Positions 11,083-25,682 of a stretch of DNA of 64,000 nucleotides are shown here, in pieces. Made by a program: the position numbers and the translations under genes. Position 1 is the first letter of the stretch, and every line of letters starts with the position of its first letter. Below the pieces are notes generated by a model that worked only from the letters and a program-made list of their open reading frames with translations, was not told where the DNA came from and did not search any database. The DNA comes from Diploscapter coronatus. Lineage: Eukaryota > Nematoda > Chromadorea > Rhabditida > Rhabditidae. The DNA lies in the NCBI GenBank assembly GCA_964036155.1, contig OZ038423.1, positions 6,339,249-6,403,248 of the forward strand. The letters are read 5' to 3'.

Positions 11083-14000
11083 CTACTACTCTGAAAATAA
11101 TTAGCTTAACAATTTGTTAATGTAAAAAATACAAATAAAATCGGATAATACTGGAATATGTTCAATTTTAGCGAAAAATAACGGCACAAGTGCATTCCAG
11201 CAAGTGTTTGTTGCAATCGATAGAAAAGGGCTGCGGTTGGACGACATTGCAATTTGAAGGCAGAGGAATGTGAATAAATCAATTTACGAGAAAATAAGCT
11301 TTTAGAGATTATTTCCGAATATGAAACGTACAATTAACCACGAATTCTCGTGAGCAAGCATTATCAATGGGTTTGTCCGTAATCATTAGTTGCGATGGAG
11401 AAAATTTTGGTATCAGTTCGAATCTAAAATCTTAGTGCGTTAGTCTATTATTAGAAGGAGCTTAGAAGATTAGAAGAACAATATGCAGAGAATTGATAAA
11501 ATGCGGCAAATTTCGAGGTCTACACTTATCGAGAAAAAGAAATGAAAACGGAAAGTAGAGCGTCAGCATAAGGAATTTCGCAATTGGTAATTTCTGTTTA
11601 TCTTATTGTAGTTTGGAAATACTGAGCAATGAAATAAATTCATTAAGATATCGTTCATTTATGGTAAAAAATCTACACAAGAACCTTTGTTTTATTTTTC
11701 AGAGATATGATTTAGATTTTGAATGAATTTTCTAAGAAAAAAATTGCGAAGGTAGAGAATACAAAAGACATAACAAGCTGCATAACATTGAATTGTTTAT
11801 AGCGGATGGTAAAATTTAGGGTCTAATGTTTGAGACGAACCCATTTTAACAAATTTATCCCATCGATGCTCGATTTAGATATTTGAGTTTTATAGCAACT
11901 TCAATCTGAATTATATTTTTCTTATTTTTTTACTATTTCTGGCATGCGGAAGATACATAATTTGAATAAATTTCTTTCTTCACATTTCTATGTCATTTTC
12001 GATCTGTCTTGTCAATAAAGCTACTGAACCGAAAATACTCTTCTCATCTTTGAAGCGTACAAGAAAGGAAAGTCAATCAGCCAAGTAATCGGTGAGAAAA
12101 CAGACAGACAAAACACACAGAACAAGTGATAGAGCAAAGCCAGAAATCAGTCAAACCCCAAACTTGTGAAAGTCATTAGGAAGGGTCATCACTGGTCGCT
12201 GTGAACAGAGGAGGAGAAAACCAACGGACATAACGCATTCAAAGATGGATCATCCCTAGACACAAATCCATTAAACTCAAACAACCCACATTTTTCAGTT
12301 TTCGCCTGCCGTACCAACTTTAGATAAAATTATTATAATTTTGCTGGAAACGAGTCCCTTCAATCTAACAAAGGTTGTTGATAAATATTTACTGAGATTT
12401 GCAGTTTTAGATACACCTTAATCTATTAGGGAAAAACATATTGAATTGAAGATGTACATTGTTCTTCAGATTTGACAATTAAAAATTGCAGGCATTTCGA
12501 AAAGCCAACTGAAAACGACAAGTGATAAATCTCATGCTAATAAATCCAGTTAGATAAATTGTGGATTTCTCATCCTTCCGAGTAAATTAACCCAGAATCA
12601 GGCGCGTCTTTCCTTATGAGTGATTCGCAATCCTCCCTAGGCGGTCTCGTCCTTTGCTCGAATTTACAAATGTTGTCTCGTTTTTCTTTGTTTCTAGTCT
12701 TTAATCTGTTCATGTATTCGTGACTAGATGACTAATAGTTGAGGATTTGTTAGACAAATTTCTACAATTCATTTTGGAAGTTTTTTCTTCTGATTCTTTA
12801 AATCATATCTAAAACAATTCTTCACTTCGATATCTTTAAAACAACTTTTAGACAAATTTGAATATCAAAAATTTTCTAACTTTGAAGAAAATGATAAATG
12901 ACCTCTAAAAATTGCGACTGCTCGATACTTCAATTTGCAAATTGCCTGGGTTAGTTTTCGCGTAAGGAGATGAGTTTTCTCCTGCTCTATTTTGCCTTCC
13001 GAGTTAGTCAATTAGCGTCCTTCCTTGGCATAACTCGGTTTCAGGAAAAGTTCCCCCAGGTCAGGTTGAAGAGGTCCAACGTCTATATATTTGGCTCCCT
13101 CCTATACAATTTTCAAAAATTCGTATTCGCCCTCGGAAAACTTTTGGCTGTGTTTAGTTTTATTGATGCTCGTTTGTGGAACATCATATTAATGCGCGCG
13201 TAGTAAATTCATATTTGTGGACTACTATTTTGGAGTGCTTACGAGAAGAGCTTTGCGTGAAGTTTACATTCACTCGGCACGTTCCTTGTCTTTATTCTCT
13301 CTGCCCTCTCGATTTGACGTAGTCTCGGACTCATTTGGAATAGTATAAAGACGGAAAGGCTCTTGGTTGGGCTGCTTGAGCTGCAGGCCTTTTGTCCTTT
13401 GTGCTTGGAATTCTCCTTCTTGCTCCCCCTCCAAAAAGAGAAAGGCTTCCAAAATGGACTGACAATCAGTTAGCCCTTAGTTGCTCGTCTGGATGCGTTT
13501 GGATGAGATGAGAAGGATTCACATTTACTAATGCACTCATATGCACATATGTACGACATCATCTCCAGATTCATAAGGACTATATCTACACGCATTCATC
13601 ACAGTCTATCATTTAAATTATTTCTTACAAAAGTATTTTTTAACATTCTCTCCTTGAGCTACATCTCTTAGAAAAGGTAAAATTTGCAACCATAATTTCA
13701 CTTAATTTGCATGGGTGAATAAAGGAAAGTAGATTGAAAAACCTTGTGAAATATTTTTTTCTCTCCCTGTAGATTGAATCATTTCAACTTTCTATAAATA
13801 TAGTTGCGTTCAAGCGTCTTTCCTCATTTTATAATTTGCGTCCTGTTAGTTCAGCTACTCGTGAACACCAATTGTCCCGAACTTTGACAGGTTTTCATGA
13901 TTAGAAATAACAACAATGTCTGCCGAGCTTAATTTGACTCGGAGCCCCACAGTAAGCTGATGAATTTGTAGCAGAAAATTGATGGAATATTGAAAATCCC

Positions 14001-14449
14001 TGAGCTTTAGTGCACTATAACATCATAATTTCATCTTTCTTTCGTTAAAAATGTGTGTAAGCTAGAATAGATGTTTTCTGTAGTTGAATTTGCAAAAAAA
14101 AAACAAATTTGATTCTATGTTTTAGAAGAAGATTTTCAACATTTTTTCTTTTTAAACTTTATACCTATATTAAAAATTTTACAAATGTAATAGCTATTTC
14201 TGCAGAATTGACCGATTGCCTACGAGCCGCAGCTCTAGTTACTTCCCACGTTGTTTGTCACTCTATCTTCTTCATTTCCCTATCCTCTTTTCCTCCTGCG
14301 CTATTTTCACTTCTCGCAGATTTTATTTCGCTGTATGCTAGACGATATCCGCTTGTTTTGACGGCACATTAGTGCATTCGTGATAATTTTTTATCGATTT
14401 TTTGTTGACTGATCGTTAGTTCATGAGAAAATGTTTTCTCAATCTGATT

Positions 14450-14666
14450 CAAGGGTGTTCGGATTTCTATTATGACAAATTGAGAAGCGGAATCGGAGTA
14501 GAATTTAAAATTTTGCGCGATCTCGGAATTGTTATTAAAATTGGAATCTCTAAGGCTATTTGAGAACTTCAAGCCATGTCAAAAAAGATTGTGTTTCAAC
14601 GCCGTTTCGCATGGTTTGAGGGCATGAATGTCTGAGGATCCTAAGTTGCCATTCCGAACACCCTTA
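14450..14666. mobile_element. hAT-like MITE, 217 bp, with exact target duplication
   Basis: Terminal inverted repeats CAAGGGTGTTCGGA and TTCCGAACACCCTTA flank a non-coding core. The octamer ATCTGATT occurs immediately outside both ends (14442-14449 and 14667-14674), with the preceding A also shared. An 8-bp duplication is the hAT-superfamily signature. Confidence 0.8.
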
Positions 14667-16711
14667 ATCTGATTATGCGACAAACAAATGAATCCTATCT
14701 TGAAAATCATCGTCTAACAGTATGGTATCATGCGATCATTGTATGCGATAGGTATTAGTTAAGGGAGTTGAGTCATGAGAATTTACGAATAAGGAAATAT
14801 TATTGATATTTTATAGCAATCTTACACAGCTTTAGCAGCCCTTAAAATTAGAAAAATATCTTGTATTTGGATTGATTAGTTGCTAACTGAATTCTTATAT
14901 CTCTTCGAATTCTCAACGAAATCTCTAGCTTCGCATCACTTGACGATTTTCTAACAACAGTAAACCTTTCCATCACATCATTTCGAGAAGAAGGTTGAAT
15001 TTTTCTATTTGGAGAGACAGAAAAAGGCTATCAAAGTCATTAGGACAGTCGATTCTAGCAGAAGATTTATCTTTTCTTCTCTCGATTTTCCTCGCTATTT
15101 TCTAGGTTTCTTATCCATTTCGACCTTATTAGGAGAGGCTTTTAAGTAATCGTCTTGAGCTGCATCCTCAGGGATTCGGTCTCCTTTTCCTTTCCCTTGC
15201 CATTGTCGCTACAAAGTTATTCTCATTCTCATCCGATTTAACGAATTACCCAGGTTTTCATCGTCTCTACTTCACCTATTCCAAATCTAAATCCAGTTTC
15301 TACAAAGTACAGTAGTATTTGAGAAAGGCTTGAAGTAGGTAATTTTGAATATCCTCGCATCATTCATTTTTAATAAACTTTGAGTTGGTGATGTTGATTT
15401 GTTAAGTTTATAAGATAATGCGGTGAATATTTTTTAAATCCTATTTATCAGACTTGTTGGCGAAATGTATATCTCATTCTGAAAGTTTAAAAATAATCGA
15501 GTATGGAAAATTTTCGTTGGTTCTGATTCAAAAATGCATTGGAGCTTTTCATTAACAAGCATTTATTCACTGTTGCGGTTTGCCCTTGCAATTGTAATTC
15601 AACAATTGAAATACTGAAAAACATAACCAAACAAAGCTATTCTTCTTATAATTTAGTTTACTTAAAGTCACCAGTTTTATTTATAACTTTTCCAGTGAAA
15701 TTATCTAAATTTTCAACAAAACTTTTAACATTTCGTGCATGCTCAAAGAGTTGAAATCTTTGCTTGAAAACCATCTTCTCGTGCGATGTTCGCATATTTC
15801 CGTGAAGAGTTCTTGTAGCGTTAGTAATTCGATCTGTTGTCATGTCAAAAGTTGACGGAGTGTCAGCGCGATTGTGAATATGCAAAAAGTGCTGAGTGAT
15901 TGCGATGTTTCTGCCATGACTCAGGAACTCAGACAGTCGTGTCCTCTGCTCTGATGCTCCTTCCCCCATGCTTCCTCTCTGTCCTCCTGCATTTCAGCTC
16001 CACAGCTGTGAGCTCATCATTTCAGCACTTTTTGCGTCTGTCATTTTCTCTGTCCCCTCTCACACCTTCCATGTGCCCATTTCATCTCTCATTCCGTTCC
16101 TACTCCTCTTTTCTTCTTCAAGTCATTTTGTAATTATGATTGCAGCAATAAATCCGAGAGTATTCCCTCGAATGCCCAGAGAATTTCCCCGATTTCAGTC
16201 TTGATTTGCCATTTTCCACTTCCCTTTCAGCTGCCGTTCAAATCGTAAAATCTGCGATTTATCATCCATTTTCTCGCGCCTCATCTCGAACACATAACAA
16301 ATCTTCTCTTAGTCAATTTTCGCCTTTGTTCTTCATCTTCACTTCCAATTCCAATTTTCACGTTCCATTTCACGGTTCCCCATTTTCTTCCTGAAATCTC
16401 ATTCGAATTACAACGATGAGTTATGACCGCTGTAGAGGACATTCGTCCAAACTATTCTTTCGGCACTTTGATCAAGGGTGGCAAAGGACTACTATTTTAT
16501 GCCATTTTTATTGAAAAGATGCTATTCAACCTGATTTGATCCTATCCGAAAATTGTCCTCCAACTATCTATGAACAGTCTCGTCATTTTTCGAAATTCTT
16601 AAAGATATTTTACTTAAGATGATATAGGGAACTTGAAGCTCACTGAAAAACCCTCCAAATTTTCAACGAAAAAACACAAATGACGTAATCCACCAGATTT
16701 CAAATCACGAA

Positions 16712-16776
16712 CAGAGCTGGACGAAATTGAAAATTTTGACGACCCAAAACCGAAACCGAAATTTCGTCCAGCTCTG
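16712..16776. mobile_element. 65-bp hAT-like micro-MITE with perfect 8-bp target duplication
   Basis: The element begins CAGAGCTGGACGAAATT and ends with its exact reverse complement AATTTCGTCCAGCTCTG, with only about 31 bp between. ATCACGAA is repeated exactly on both sides (16704-16711 and 16777-16784). It is among the shortest complete-looking transposons one could expect. Confidence 0.8.
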
Positions 16777-18610
16777 ATCACGAAAAGCATTTTCTTCTCT
16801 TCAAAAAAGCTGTTCCGAACTCCAGTTAACTTCAATCGTTCATTTATGTTGCTGGAAAAGAATCAGAAAACTATTCGTTACGTCTTCGAAATCGTGCATC
16901 CTTTCCAAGTCACTTCGACTAATAACTTTCGATTTATTTATTTCTAATATTCATATAAAAATACCTTATAGTCCGTTATTTTCTTGGCTTTTTAATCCTA
17001 TCGCTGATTTTTTCTAAATTAGTTCTTCTATGTCATTTTTCTAATAATTTTACATCTCTAGATTTTTTGTTCAAAAAATATTCTGAAAGATTAGATGAGT
17101 AATTCAGCTTGCTGAATAAATCATTTTGTAGGTCAAAGCATACGAATTCCGAATATTTGGGAATGTGATCACGCAACTTTCGAATGAGCTGAATTTGCAA
17201 CTTTTGGAACTTTTGGAGAGCGAATGGCTCAGATTTGCCTATTTTCATGCATGTTCTATTCTGCCTACTACATTTCTGCATTGCATCATTGCATCATCTG
17301 CATAACTAGTGAATTTGATTCTATGATTCTATTAGATGCGAAGAGTCGAAGTGTAGAGGAGCAAGAAGGGATTGGCACTGGTCAGCGTGAGAGGAAGAAG
17401 GAGAATGAACTTGAGCCGTTCCATATTTCATGCCTCATTATTTTCGAACATGCTCTTCAAGGTCTATAGAACATGTATATTTTCTTTTTCGAAATATTTC
17501 AATTATTATCAAATCAAGATTGTTGATATTGCTCATGGATAATAGTTTGAATGAAAATAAAACTCGTCTTAATTATTTTTCTTCGGAGAATTTTATGATA
17601 TCAACAATTTCACAATATTTTAGAATAGATATTTCACAGCTTTTTGATTTCCTTATCTTCGAAAATCTTAATTTCCTTCTGGCAAACTGAAAGTGAGAAA
17701 GAGTAAATGAAGAGATTGAGAGATGAGAGGAGGCAACGAGTTCGAAAAGAACAAAAGCTACATTCAGTCGCTGTAATTTGATTATTATTCTGTTGGTCAG
17801 TTTGGAATCCGATTAATTCTTCGAATTCTTTATATGTACAAAATCGTTCGCAATTATGAACAATTTTTGAGTTTTATTTTTTTAAAGATTTTTTTAAAAA
17901 TAAAATATACAAATGAGATAAATTTCAGACTCGACACTGTTCACATCTAAAAACGGATCACTGAATCTGAGGTTAGCTCGTTTTGATAATTATTTTTGAA
18001 AGAAAATATATAAACTGGAAATTACTACAATATAATTGAAGACTGTGTCACTTAGTTAGTGAAAACATTTATCTCGTTCTATGCATTATTTCTAATGTTT
18101 CAGATTTATATTTTTGACAACTTGTTGATATTTTCCTTCCATTCGTGTTATCTGAGAGTTACTGTATTCTCCGTAAATCAGTAGTCATATCTCTGCTGCT
18201 ACTCTCTATTATCCACGAGATGAACGCTTGTAAAGGGATGAGGGAAGAGGTACTCATGAGCTTTAACTATGTGACTGCGTCTCTGCCATCTGTTCCTCTT
18301 ACTCCCCTTCAGTGCCGATGCGTCGCGCTCGCAGATACGCACTCCTCCTTTTAATGCAAACGTTCATCTCGTAGATAACGGGGAGTAGTTAGTTTCCAAA
18401 TTGATTTTTTTCACTCAAAATTCAACGCGAACATATTTCTACTGTTCAGCTAACTATTGCAACCTTATGAAACGAAGAAAACATCTTCTGGATATTTACG
18501 TCTAAATATGAAAGTTTATAATTGGGGGAAATGAATATAATACTTGAAGCGGTTTGATTTGATTTTTTATTATTAGTTAAGTGATATTGCGATAAAATTC
18601 AAAGAGTGAG

Positions 18611-18945
18611 ATATCGTTCGTCTCCAGCGAAGTGGCATAACAATGAATGCGCCAAAATTTGCAAAAATTAAAAACCAAACTAATGTACAATTTGCTATCA
18701 AAGTTCCCCACTACTGACGAATTTTTCGACCTTTCTAGCGTTATCCACAAGAAGTTTCATTCATTTCTCACCATTAGAATATTCGACAGTATCTCGAAAA
18801 ACACGAATCGTCTTGCTCGTGTTGAAGAAGACAGGTAATGAGAAATTTTCACGAATAATTGTGTACGATAATGAGGTTTCTAATTTGTGTAACTTTTGGC
18901 GCATTCAATTTTTAAGATACTTCGCTGGAAACAAACGATACAATT
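18611..18945. mobile_element. MITE with ~50-bp terminal inverted repeats
   Basis: The left arm ATATCGTTCGTCTCCAGCGA, then AAGTGGCATAACA and ATGCGCCAAAA, is mirrored at the right end (TTTTGGCGCATT, then TTCGCTGGAAACAAACGAT). The core lacks coding potential. A diverged relative of the right half lies at 25683-25780. Confidence 0.7.
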
Positions 18946-21777
18946 AATTCCAAATTTTTCCCTAGTAACTAAGAGTTCAAATTTATCTTCAAATTTTCAT
19001 ATTATAATTAAACTATGCATCAAACTGCAGTTGATAGCTATGAGCAATCATTCCTGATCATCTTTATGAGTTATCTTTCACCTAGTCGTCTCTCTAGCAG
19101 CTGTTTCTCTGTCCTCTGTCTGCTCATCTTTCTCATCTCTCTGCACAACATGCATGTGGCCGTCAACTTTCTTGCTTTCCTCCTTGTTTCTCCTCACCCG
19201 CAGTTGTAAATGTCAACTCTTCGCGCCAATCATCAGGTACACGGGCAAGAGATATGCGAATGCGAACCAGCAGATATTTTTGACGGGGATAAATTAGATT
19301 TTATAAGTTAGATACTAATAAAGAAATTCATTTCTTTCGCGAACGTTATCCAGAATCTAGTTCAATTGTTCAATGTTGCAATGATAAATTGGCTACTTTT
19401 TAGATCATGCTGAAATCTTTTGATAGCTTTCATACTATAGATTAATTATCGAAGAATTAGTTTCAAATATCTACTAATTGAGATAGAGATGATATGTTAA
19501 ACTGATTTTAAAAAAAAAACCTCAAATTAGTATGTTGCTTAATGCCGAATTGATGACACTTCTAGTACTAAGAGTTGATTTTGAATTACTCCTGATTATA
19601 TGTCAAATTTTAATTCAAGGACGATCAGCAATGGGATTTTTACTTGATTTGGCATTATCGTTAAGGCTGTTCTCCCATCATTCTTTCGATAGCGTCAGTA
19701 TTACTAAAATCTCCTGAAATTGCACGTAAGAGTTAATTTCCATTAAGTAACGCATTATTTTTCTTCTTTTTCAAACTCAAAGCGAATTAAAATAAATTTA
19801 ATATGAACATTTTGACTAAGATTTAGCAAAATCATACAAAACTAAGCTTATTTTATTGTATCTTATTGATGTGTACAACGTTAAAATTTTCAATACAAAT
19901 TATCAAAACACGGCTAATTTTGCGATAACCGGTAGACTGATGAAAATTGTTCCGAAAAAATCTTTTTCCGTATTTGTCGTTAAATAATGCGTCACTAAAA
20001 ATTCTCTCTTCTAATTCCAGTGAAATGTAATTTGTCACAACTGTCATTCATTAATCTTAAAAATAGTCAATTTATCGATAAATTAGCATAACAAAATTAT
20101 CTAAAAACTATCAAGTAGGAAACTTCGATCTACTTTTTGAAACTAATATATTCTTAATGCATAAAAATTGCACAATTCATCAGATCTGATTTCATATATC
20201 GTCAGCTTTTCTCTATGCAAATAAAAAATATACGCATACACAAATCAATTGTTGAGTTTTGTACCTTTGCGTTGATAACATCCCATAATCATGAAAAAAT
20301 AAGTTCACAGGATTATAGATTTGAATTTTCTTCAATTATCTAGATTGCTATATTTCTCATGGATATCGACATGGTTTCATAACTCAATGATAACTTACAT
20401 CATACTCTGTTCAAACACAAAGCATAACAATCATTTTTTCAGCGTTTGACTTTTTTTCAGAAACGAGGTTTCACTTTTGTCGTTGTTGCTGTTGAGCTTT
20501 CTTGAATTTCAAAGCTCTCTTTTCGTTAGCATAAATGGCTAGTAACCGAGAGAAGACTAAGGGAAGAGCAAGGAGAGGCACGGGAAAAGGAAAGAAGGGC
20601 TGCAGAAGCAAAACTGCACACCCAATGGCCCAAATCTACGGGAGGACCTTATTGTGTTAGAAGAGTCTGAGGAGGCTAGCCGAAGATAAAACGAAGCGGC
20701 TCAAATCTATTTCAAAAATATCTCCACCTCCCATTATTTGCCATAATTTTTCGCGTACTTTACATTTCACAATTGCTTTATCGCAAAATATTCCGCATTG
20801 ACGAAATATACATGAAGGGAAAATAGGAAGAAAAGTCTCAACGTCTACATAAACAGAGACAGCAGAATCTTGGAATGCTTTATAGCAAAAAAAGACGAGG
20901 AACGCAGCTGTTCTGTTCCTTTGCCTTATTATATTAATTATGAAAGCCGAGCCGAGTGGAGTTATTCAATATAATTGAATCACGGGATTATTTCAGGAAC
21001 CTGCTGCAATTGACGCTTATTGTTTTCACGCGCATTTTTCCGAAAGAAATGCTCTCATACATAACAGACTCGAAGAAGTCGAAATTGAGAAAGAATAAAA
21101 ATAAAAGATTCATGACCAAGAAACTACAACAATATGTGCTATGGACATCATCATTTTCTCCATGATGTCTACTCCAAATGCCATGCATGTAGTTTATTGG
21201 GTCTGCATACATCAATAGCGATGGTCCAGCAGCTGTGGGTCGTGCAGTCTTTGATGCATATTTGTTTGTTGCATCCGAGGCAGTGCTTCTCTTTCAGCTA
21301 GTCAGAGTCAGTTCGGGTTGAGCAGCGCCCAAGGGAGTCGTTGCCACTGGCCTCTGATTGTGCCGCAATTTCTCTCCCCTTCTATATCATTTTCACTCTT
21401 TTTTCTTCCCTTTTCTCTTTATGAATCTCGTGTGTTCACGCCTTTTCTACTTGTCCATGCCTTTTTTGCACAAGCTTTTCCCTCCCTCTAACTCTATTTC
21501 TCGCCACCTCAACACTCTCCCTCCCTTGCCCACTCTCTAATTCTCTTCCCCTCCTTTTCCTCTCCAGAAGGAGATCTGCCTTCTCCTTCGTCCCTTTGCC
21601 CCTGCCTTTCTCTCCTGTCGCACCTCATAAACCGACAACGAAACACGACTCTGTGTGACGTCCGTTCGCTCATTCATAGGCAACCTCTGCAGTCAATCAA
21701 CCAATCGTGTCATAATTGAGTCCTATTCCAAATTTGATTCAATCTGGCTCTGGCGAAGACGGTGATGTGCCTGCTGA

Positions 21778-22149
21778 ATGTCGGAGAAAGTGACTCAGCC
21801 ACAGACAGAAGAAATCTTCGTTCCGCCGCTCATTCCTATTCCTACTAGTCGCTCAGCTCAGCAGTTCACAGGTCTGAATCAATCCCCAGTCAGAGCCGGT
21901 CCGCTTCCACAAGTCGCTCGTATTCCTCTGTCTGCCTCATTCAACAACAACCCGCCAGTCGATCGCAATCAGAACGTCAACAACGGCATTCACCCACACC
22001 GTCCTCGACCCACTTCCCCAGTCTCGAACGGCTCAGCTGGAAAAGTCAAGAAGGCCTCCATTCCCGTTCCCGTTCCCGCCGACCCCCGCAAAAGACTCCT
22101 CAGCGAGAAGTTCCCTCTTCCGAGCTACTCAGCTCTCTCTCCCTACAGG
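21778..22149 (+). CDS. Candidate upstream exon: 124-codon proline-rich N-terminal region
   Basis: An ATG opens 124 codons of low-cysteine, proline/serine-rich sequence (MSEKVTQPQTEEIFVPPLIP, later KASIPVPVPADPRKRLL, ending YSALSPYR), closed by a good donor AGG|GTATGT in phase 0. Its GC content is clearly above its surroundings, as expected for coding DNA. It may be a 5' exon of a long isoform of the downstream unc-7 gene. I could not connect it to the exon at 34.9 kb because that exon needs a phase-1 donor, so an intermediate exon would be required. It could instead belong to a separate gene. Confidence 0.5.
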
Positions 22150-25100
22150 GTATGTCAAACACACTTCATTAAATTTTCATGGCGCATTTTTGCCTTAGTT
22201 GCAGCTTTTCATCTTTCCTAGCACATTCGTCTTCATTAATGGTTGCTAATTTATTTGACAATTCTCTCTTCCTGGTCTGGCAGTCTGCTTTTTACTCGCT
22301 ATTCCCCCCTCGTTATCTCTCACGTTCGGCTTATCTACCGGATGGGTAGACTCTCTTCATTTTACTCGCTTTCAGCTCTTTTCTCATTCTCACGCTAATC
22401 CTACCATCACGTCTTTTGGATAAAAAAAAATACGAACCATCCCAACAAAAATGTCTCTTATTTTGCATCGGTGTATACAAATAGGAAATAAAAATGTGTA
22501 GCTCATTTTTTATCGCAATTAAAATGAGTCACAATCTAAAATTGCGAAAATTTAAATAGAAAAAAAATCGTTGAGAATATGATAAATTAAGCCTAGCTTA
22601 TCTTGCCGACTACATACAGAATGCGTCAAATTTAACGCTTCATTAAAAATCTAACTGCCTAAAAATAATAAAATCATTTATCATTAGACATTCGCTCGCA
22701 ACTTTGGTCGATAGCTTCGAGTTGCACTATAATTTCTTGAAATTTGTCATTAATCACTCCTTCAAAGTGTTTTCTCGAAAAAATGACGCTTTTATTTGAC
22801 ACAATTACGAGCAATTTTTACACTCATTTTACTGCACATGCCATGCTAACGCTAACGGCTCATCAAATCGTTAAATTTTCATCTATCTTCGAGTTTTTAT
22901 ACTAATATTTAATTTTAAATTTCTTATTCTTTTGTAATTTTATTAATATTTCTCGCAGACCTATAATTTCTTTAAGCTAAAATCCTACACGTAAATGTTT
23001 GTCATTGTTTCTAATTGCTGCAGTTGTTTTCACCTTCTCATTTTTGCCTTTTGGAATCTTGCACGCATAAGTCCCTTTGAACATTCACTAATAATTCATC
23101 GGACAAATGGTGTATGTTTCTTTAAAAAAGTCTATGATTTGAACAATAATCTTCAAAGGGGTACAATATCTTCGAATAATTTATCCTAGTTCCATTTCTT
23201 CTGCATTCCAGAAAAGAAATGTCGATAAAAACGGTTGAATCCGAGAATAGAAAATATGAAAGTAACCTCCGTGCTCCTTTCCGCAAGTGAACCAATGAAC
23301 TAGAAATACAAAATGAAAAACTAAATTTAACACTGAAATTGCGCATTTTCCCGAATTGGCCTGTGGTTATTGGATGCAAGAAAAATTTGAAAAGTGACCC
23401 GATTTCATTCTGCTTTCACATATGCTCTGACGCGTTCTCGACTGGCACTTTTCCGCTTGAACTGTGCTTGAAACGATGGTTGAAAATGGCTGAATGAGCT
23501 CATGAAACCGACAGATTCCAGATATTCGAGCAAATTGACAAACAACTAAAAGCGAATATATATTTTTGGAAATGCAACCGACCGACTAATTGCCATTTGG
23601 CCATTTGCTTATGTCGTTGCGTTGCGTTTTGCGAAAGGAGTGTTTTGTTTGCCGCGTTCAGTTCGAAGCCCGAAAATATGCTTCGCGTCTTTTTGAAAAT
23701 GCCGAAGAGCGTTCAAGAATAATGATAGATTGCATAATTCGACTTCTTCAACAGCAAAAGCGACTGCTTAACTTTTTCGTGCTATCATATGAAATTCCAT
23801 AAAAGAATATGCAGTTTTTGAAAATTGAACATCAATAAATTATTTATCGTTTTGCATTTTTTACGTCCATTTGACTGATTTCATGAAAAGTTTTGATGTA
23901 CGGCTCTAAAATGAGGAAGTTGGCTCTGAAAATTTTAGGACTAACTTTTGAAGTGTGAGAAGTGCCTAAAACAGCTCCCAACTGAATATTTTTTGCATAG
24001 AGCATTTTCAGGTCGAAAGAGCCGACTTTCTTTCTTCGCATTTTTTATTTTCATTTTCAAACCAAAGTTAGAAACGAAGTCGATGAGACCGGAAATGCGC
24101 TTTGAGAGGCAGAATGCGAAACAAAATGCAGCACTGAAATAAATCGAAATATGCGAACAATTTTAGGAAAGACTTTCATCGAGTTAAATTCGATGAAATG
24201 TGCATTTTCCTCTTTTTTAAACAATGATTCGTGTTTATTATCTGTCATAAAATAATACATAAAATTTTGAAAATTGGACATAATTATTGCTTTGGTTGTC
24301 AACTTCTCAATATGGGTGGTATTACCTAAATTGGGTAATGGAATCAGCTCAGCAACACATGGCATTTTAGATAATTTCGATATCCCTTATTTTTCAATCA
24401 CGAACCTAAACCTTTATATAAAATGCCTGTGAAGTCATCACTAATTTGCTATATCTTATATTTGTCATAAGCTCCTAAAATTTCTCACGAACTTCGAAAG
24501 TGGCAACAATTTTCAAAAATGTCTACCACAGCAGCTAACATTGGGCAAAAGTGTTCTTTTAGAATGCTGAAAGTGTGCAATGAGAAAGTGGCGAAAGAAG
24601 CGAGATCGCACTTCATAAATGAGAGAAAACGTCTTACTTCGAATGGCAAAGGGGCCCACTTTAGACAGAAGACAGAGGGAGGGGAAGGATCTGGGAAGTC
24701 GGCCCACCACAAGTGAATACTAAACGCGAACCACTGAACTGACTTTACTTCCTATACTTTTTGAAATTACCTTTACTTTCAAGTTTCAGTAGTTCATTTC
24801 ATATTTTTAAATAGTTGTTTTTTTACGATCTCAATTAGCATCATTGAATTCTATTTGCTGACCGTTTTGGAAATCATTTTCGTAAGTTAATAATATGTGA
24901 TAACATTCCCACATTCTTGGTATATCAGTTTGTTGTGTTGCGCAGCAACTTTTGCCATCCCTTTGAGTTATATTTTCGACAACTGATCATTTGCCGAGAT
25001 AAGCGTTGTTTCATTATCTCTGGGGAGTAGAAAATTGTGACAGCGAACTTTTCTGCGAGGGCGCGCGACCCAGCGACCCGTTGAAACTAAAGGAGCGGGA

Positions 25101-25682
25101 AGTGTCACAGAGGGCAAATTTGTCACGAGGGAATTGTCACGGAGCTCATCGTTTTCCGCTTTTTGCAGTCCTGTGAAACGGCTAAAAGTCGGATGGGAAC
25201 ACGGAAAAGTCTACTTGACTCTGCTCTTTCGGAAGGGATGATACGAGAAAGAGAAAAGAGGAAAATTCGAAATGCTTTGTTCCCCGAAAATGGAAAATGA
25301 ATTTCTCTCAAATGATAAAGTGAGATGTGAACACTTCGAGAAGAGGGCAAATGCACAACTCAAATGGCAAAAATAGCATCGAAGCAGAAGTGAAGCAGAG
25401 ATGAAAGAGATGAAGCTATGAAACAATTTCCGGCTCTCACTCAGAAGTTATCGCTTTCTCGGAAAGGAAATGCCCTAGGTCTTCCAATTGTCTTGACTAT
25501 TAGTCTTTGATTTTAAGAATTGTGTGTGACTTTGAAAGAGAAATAGTCCTTTGAATTATCATTACCGACGCATTTTCAAATTGATCTGTAGGAAGATTAA
25601 TCTATTTACCGCCTTCAGAGCAAGGATAAGCACAAGCCACCTTACTCTATTGAAAATGTGTTGATATGAAAAAACTTCCAGA

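Larger units (their letters stand above)
11083..21777. other. 10.7-kb non-coding stretch upstream of the innexin locus
   Basis: No exon chain with consistent phases was found on either strand. It holds MITEs at 14450, 16712 and 18611, and pyrimidine-rich tracts (about 14.2, 16.0 and 21.4-21.6 kb) typical of nematode intergenic DNA. It probably contains the promoters of both the RNF170 gene (minus) and the locus starting near 21.8 kb (plus). Confidence 0.5.

Noticed and set aside
12970..13203. Plus-strand frame beginning with a hydrophobic stretch, resembling a signal peptide
   Set aside because: No donor with an in-phase partner, no conserved motif, and it ends in AT-rich non-coding DNA. Probably chance.
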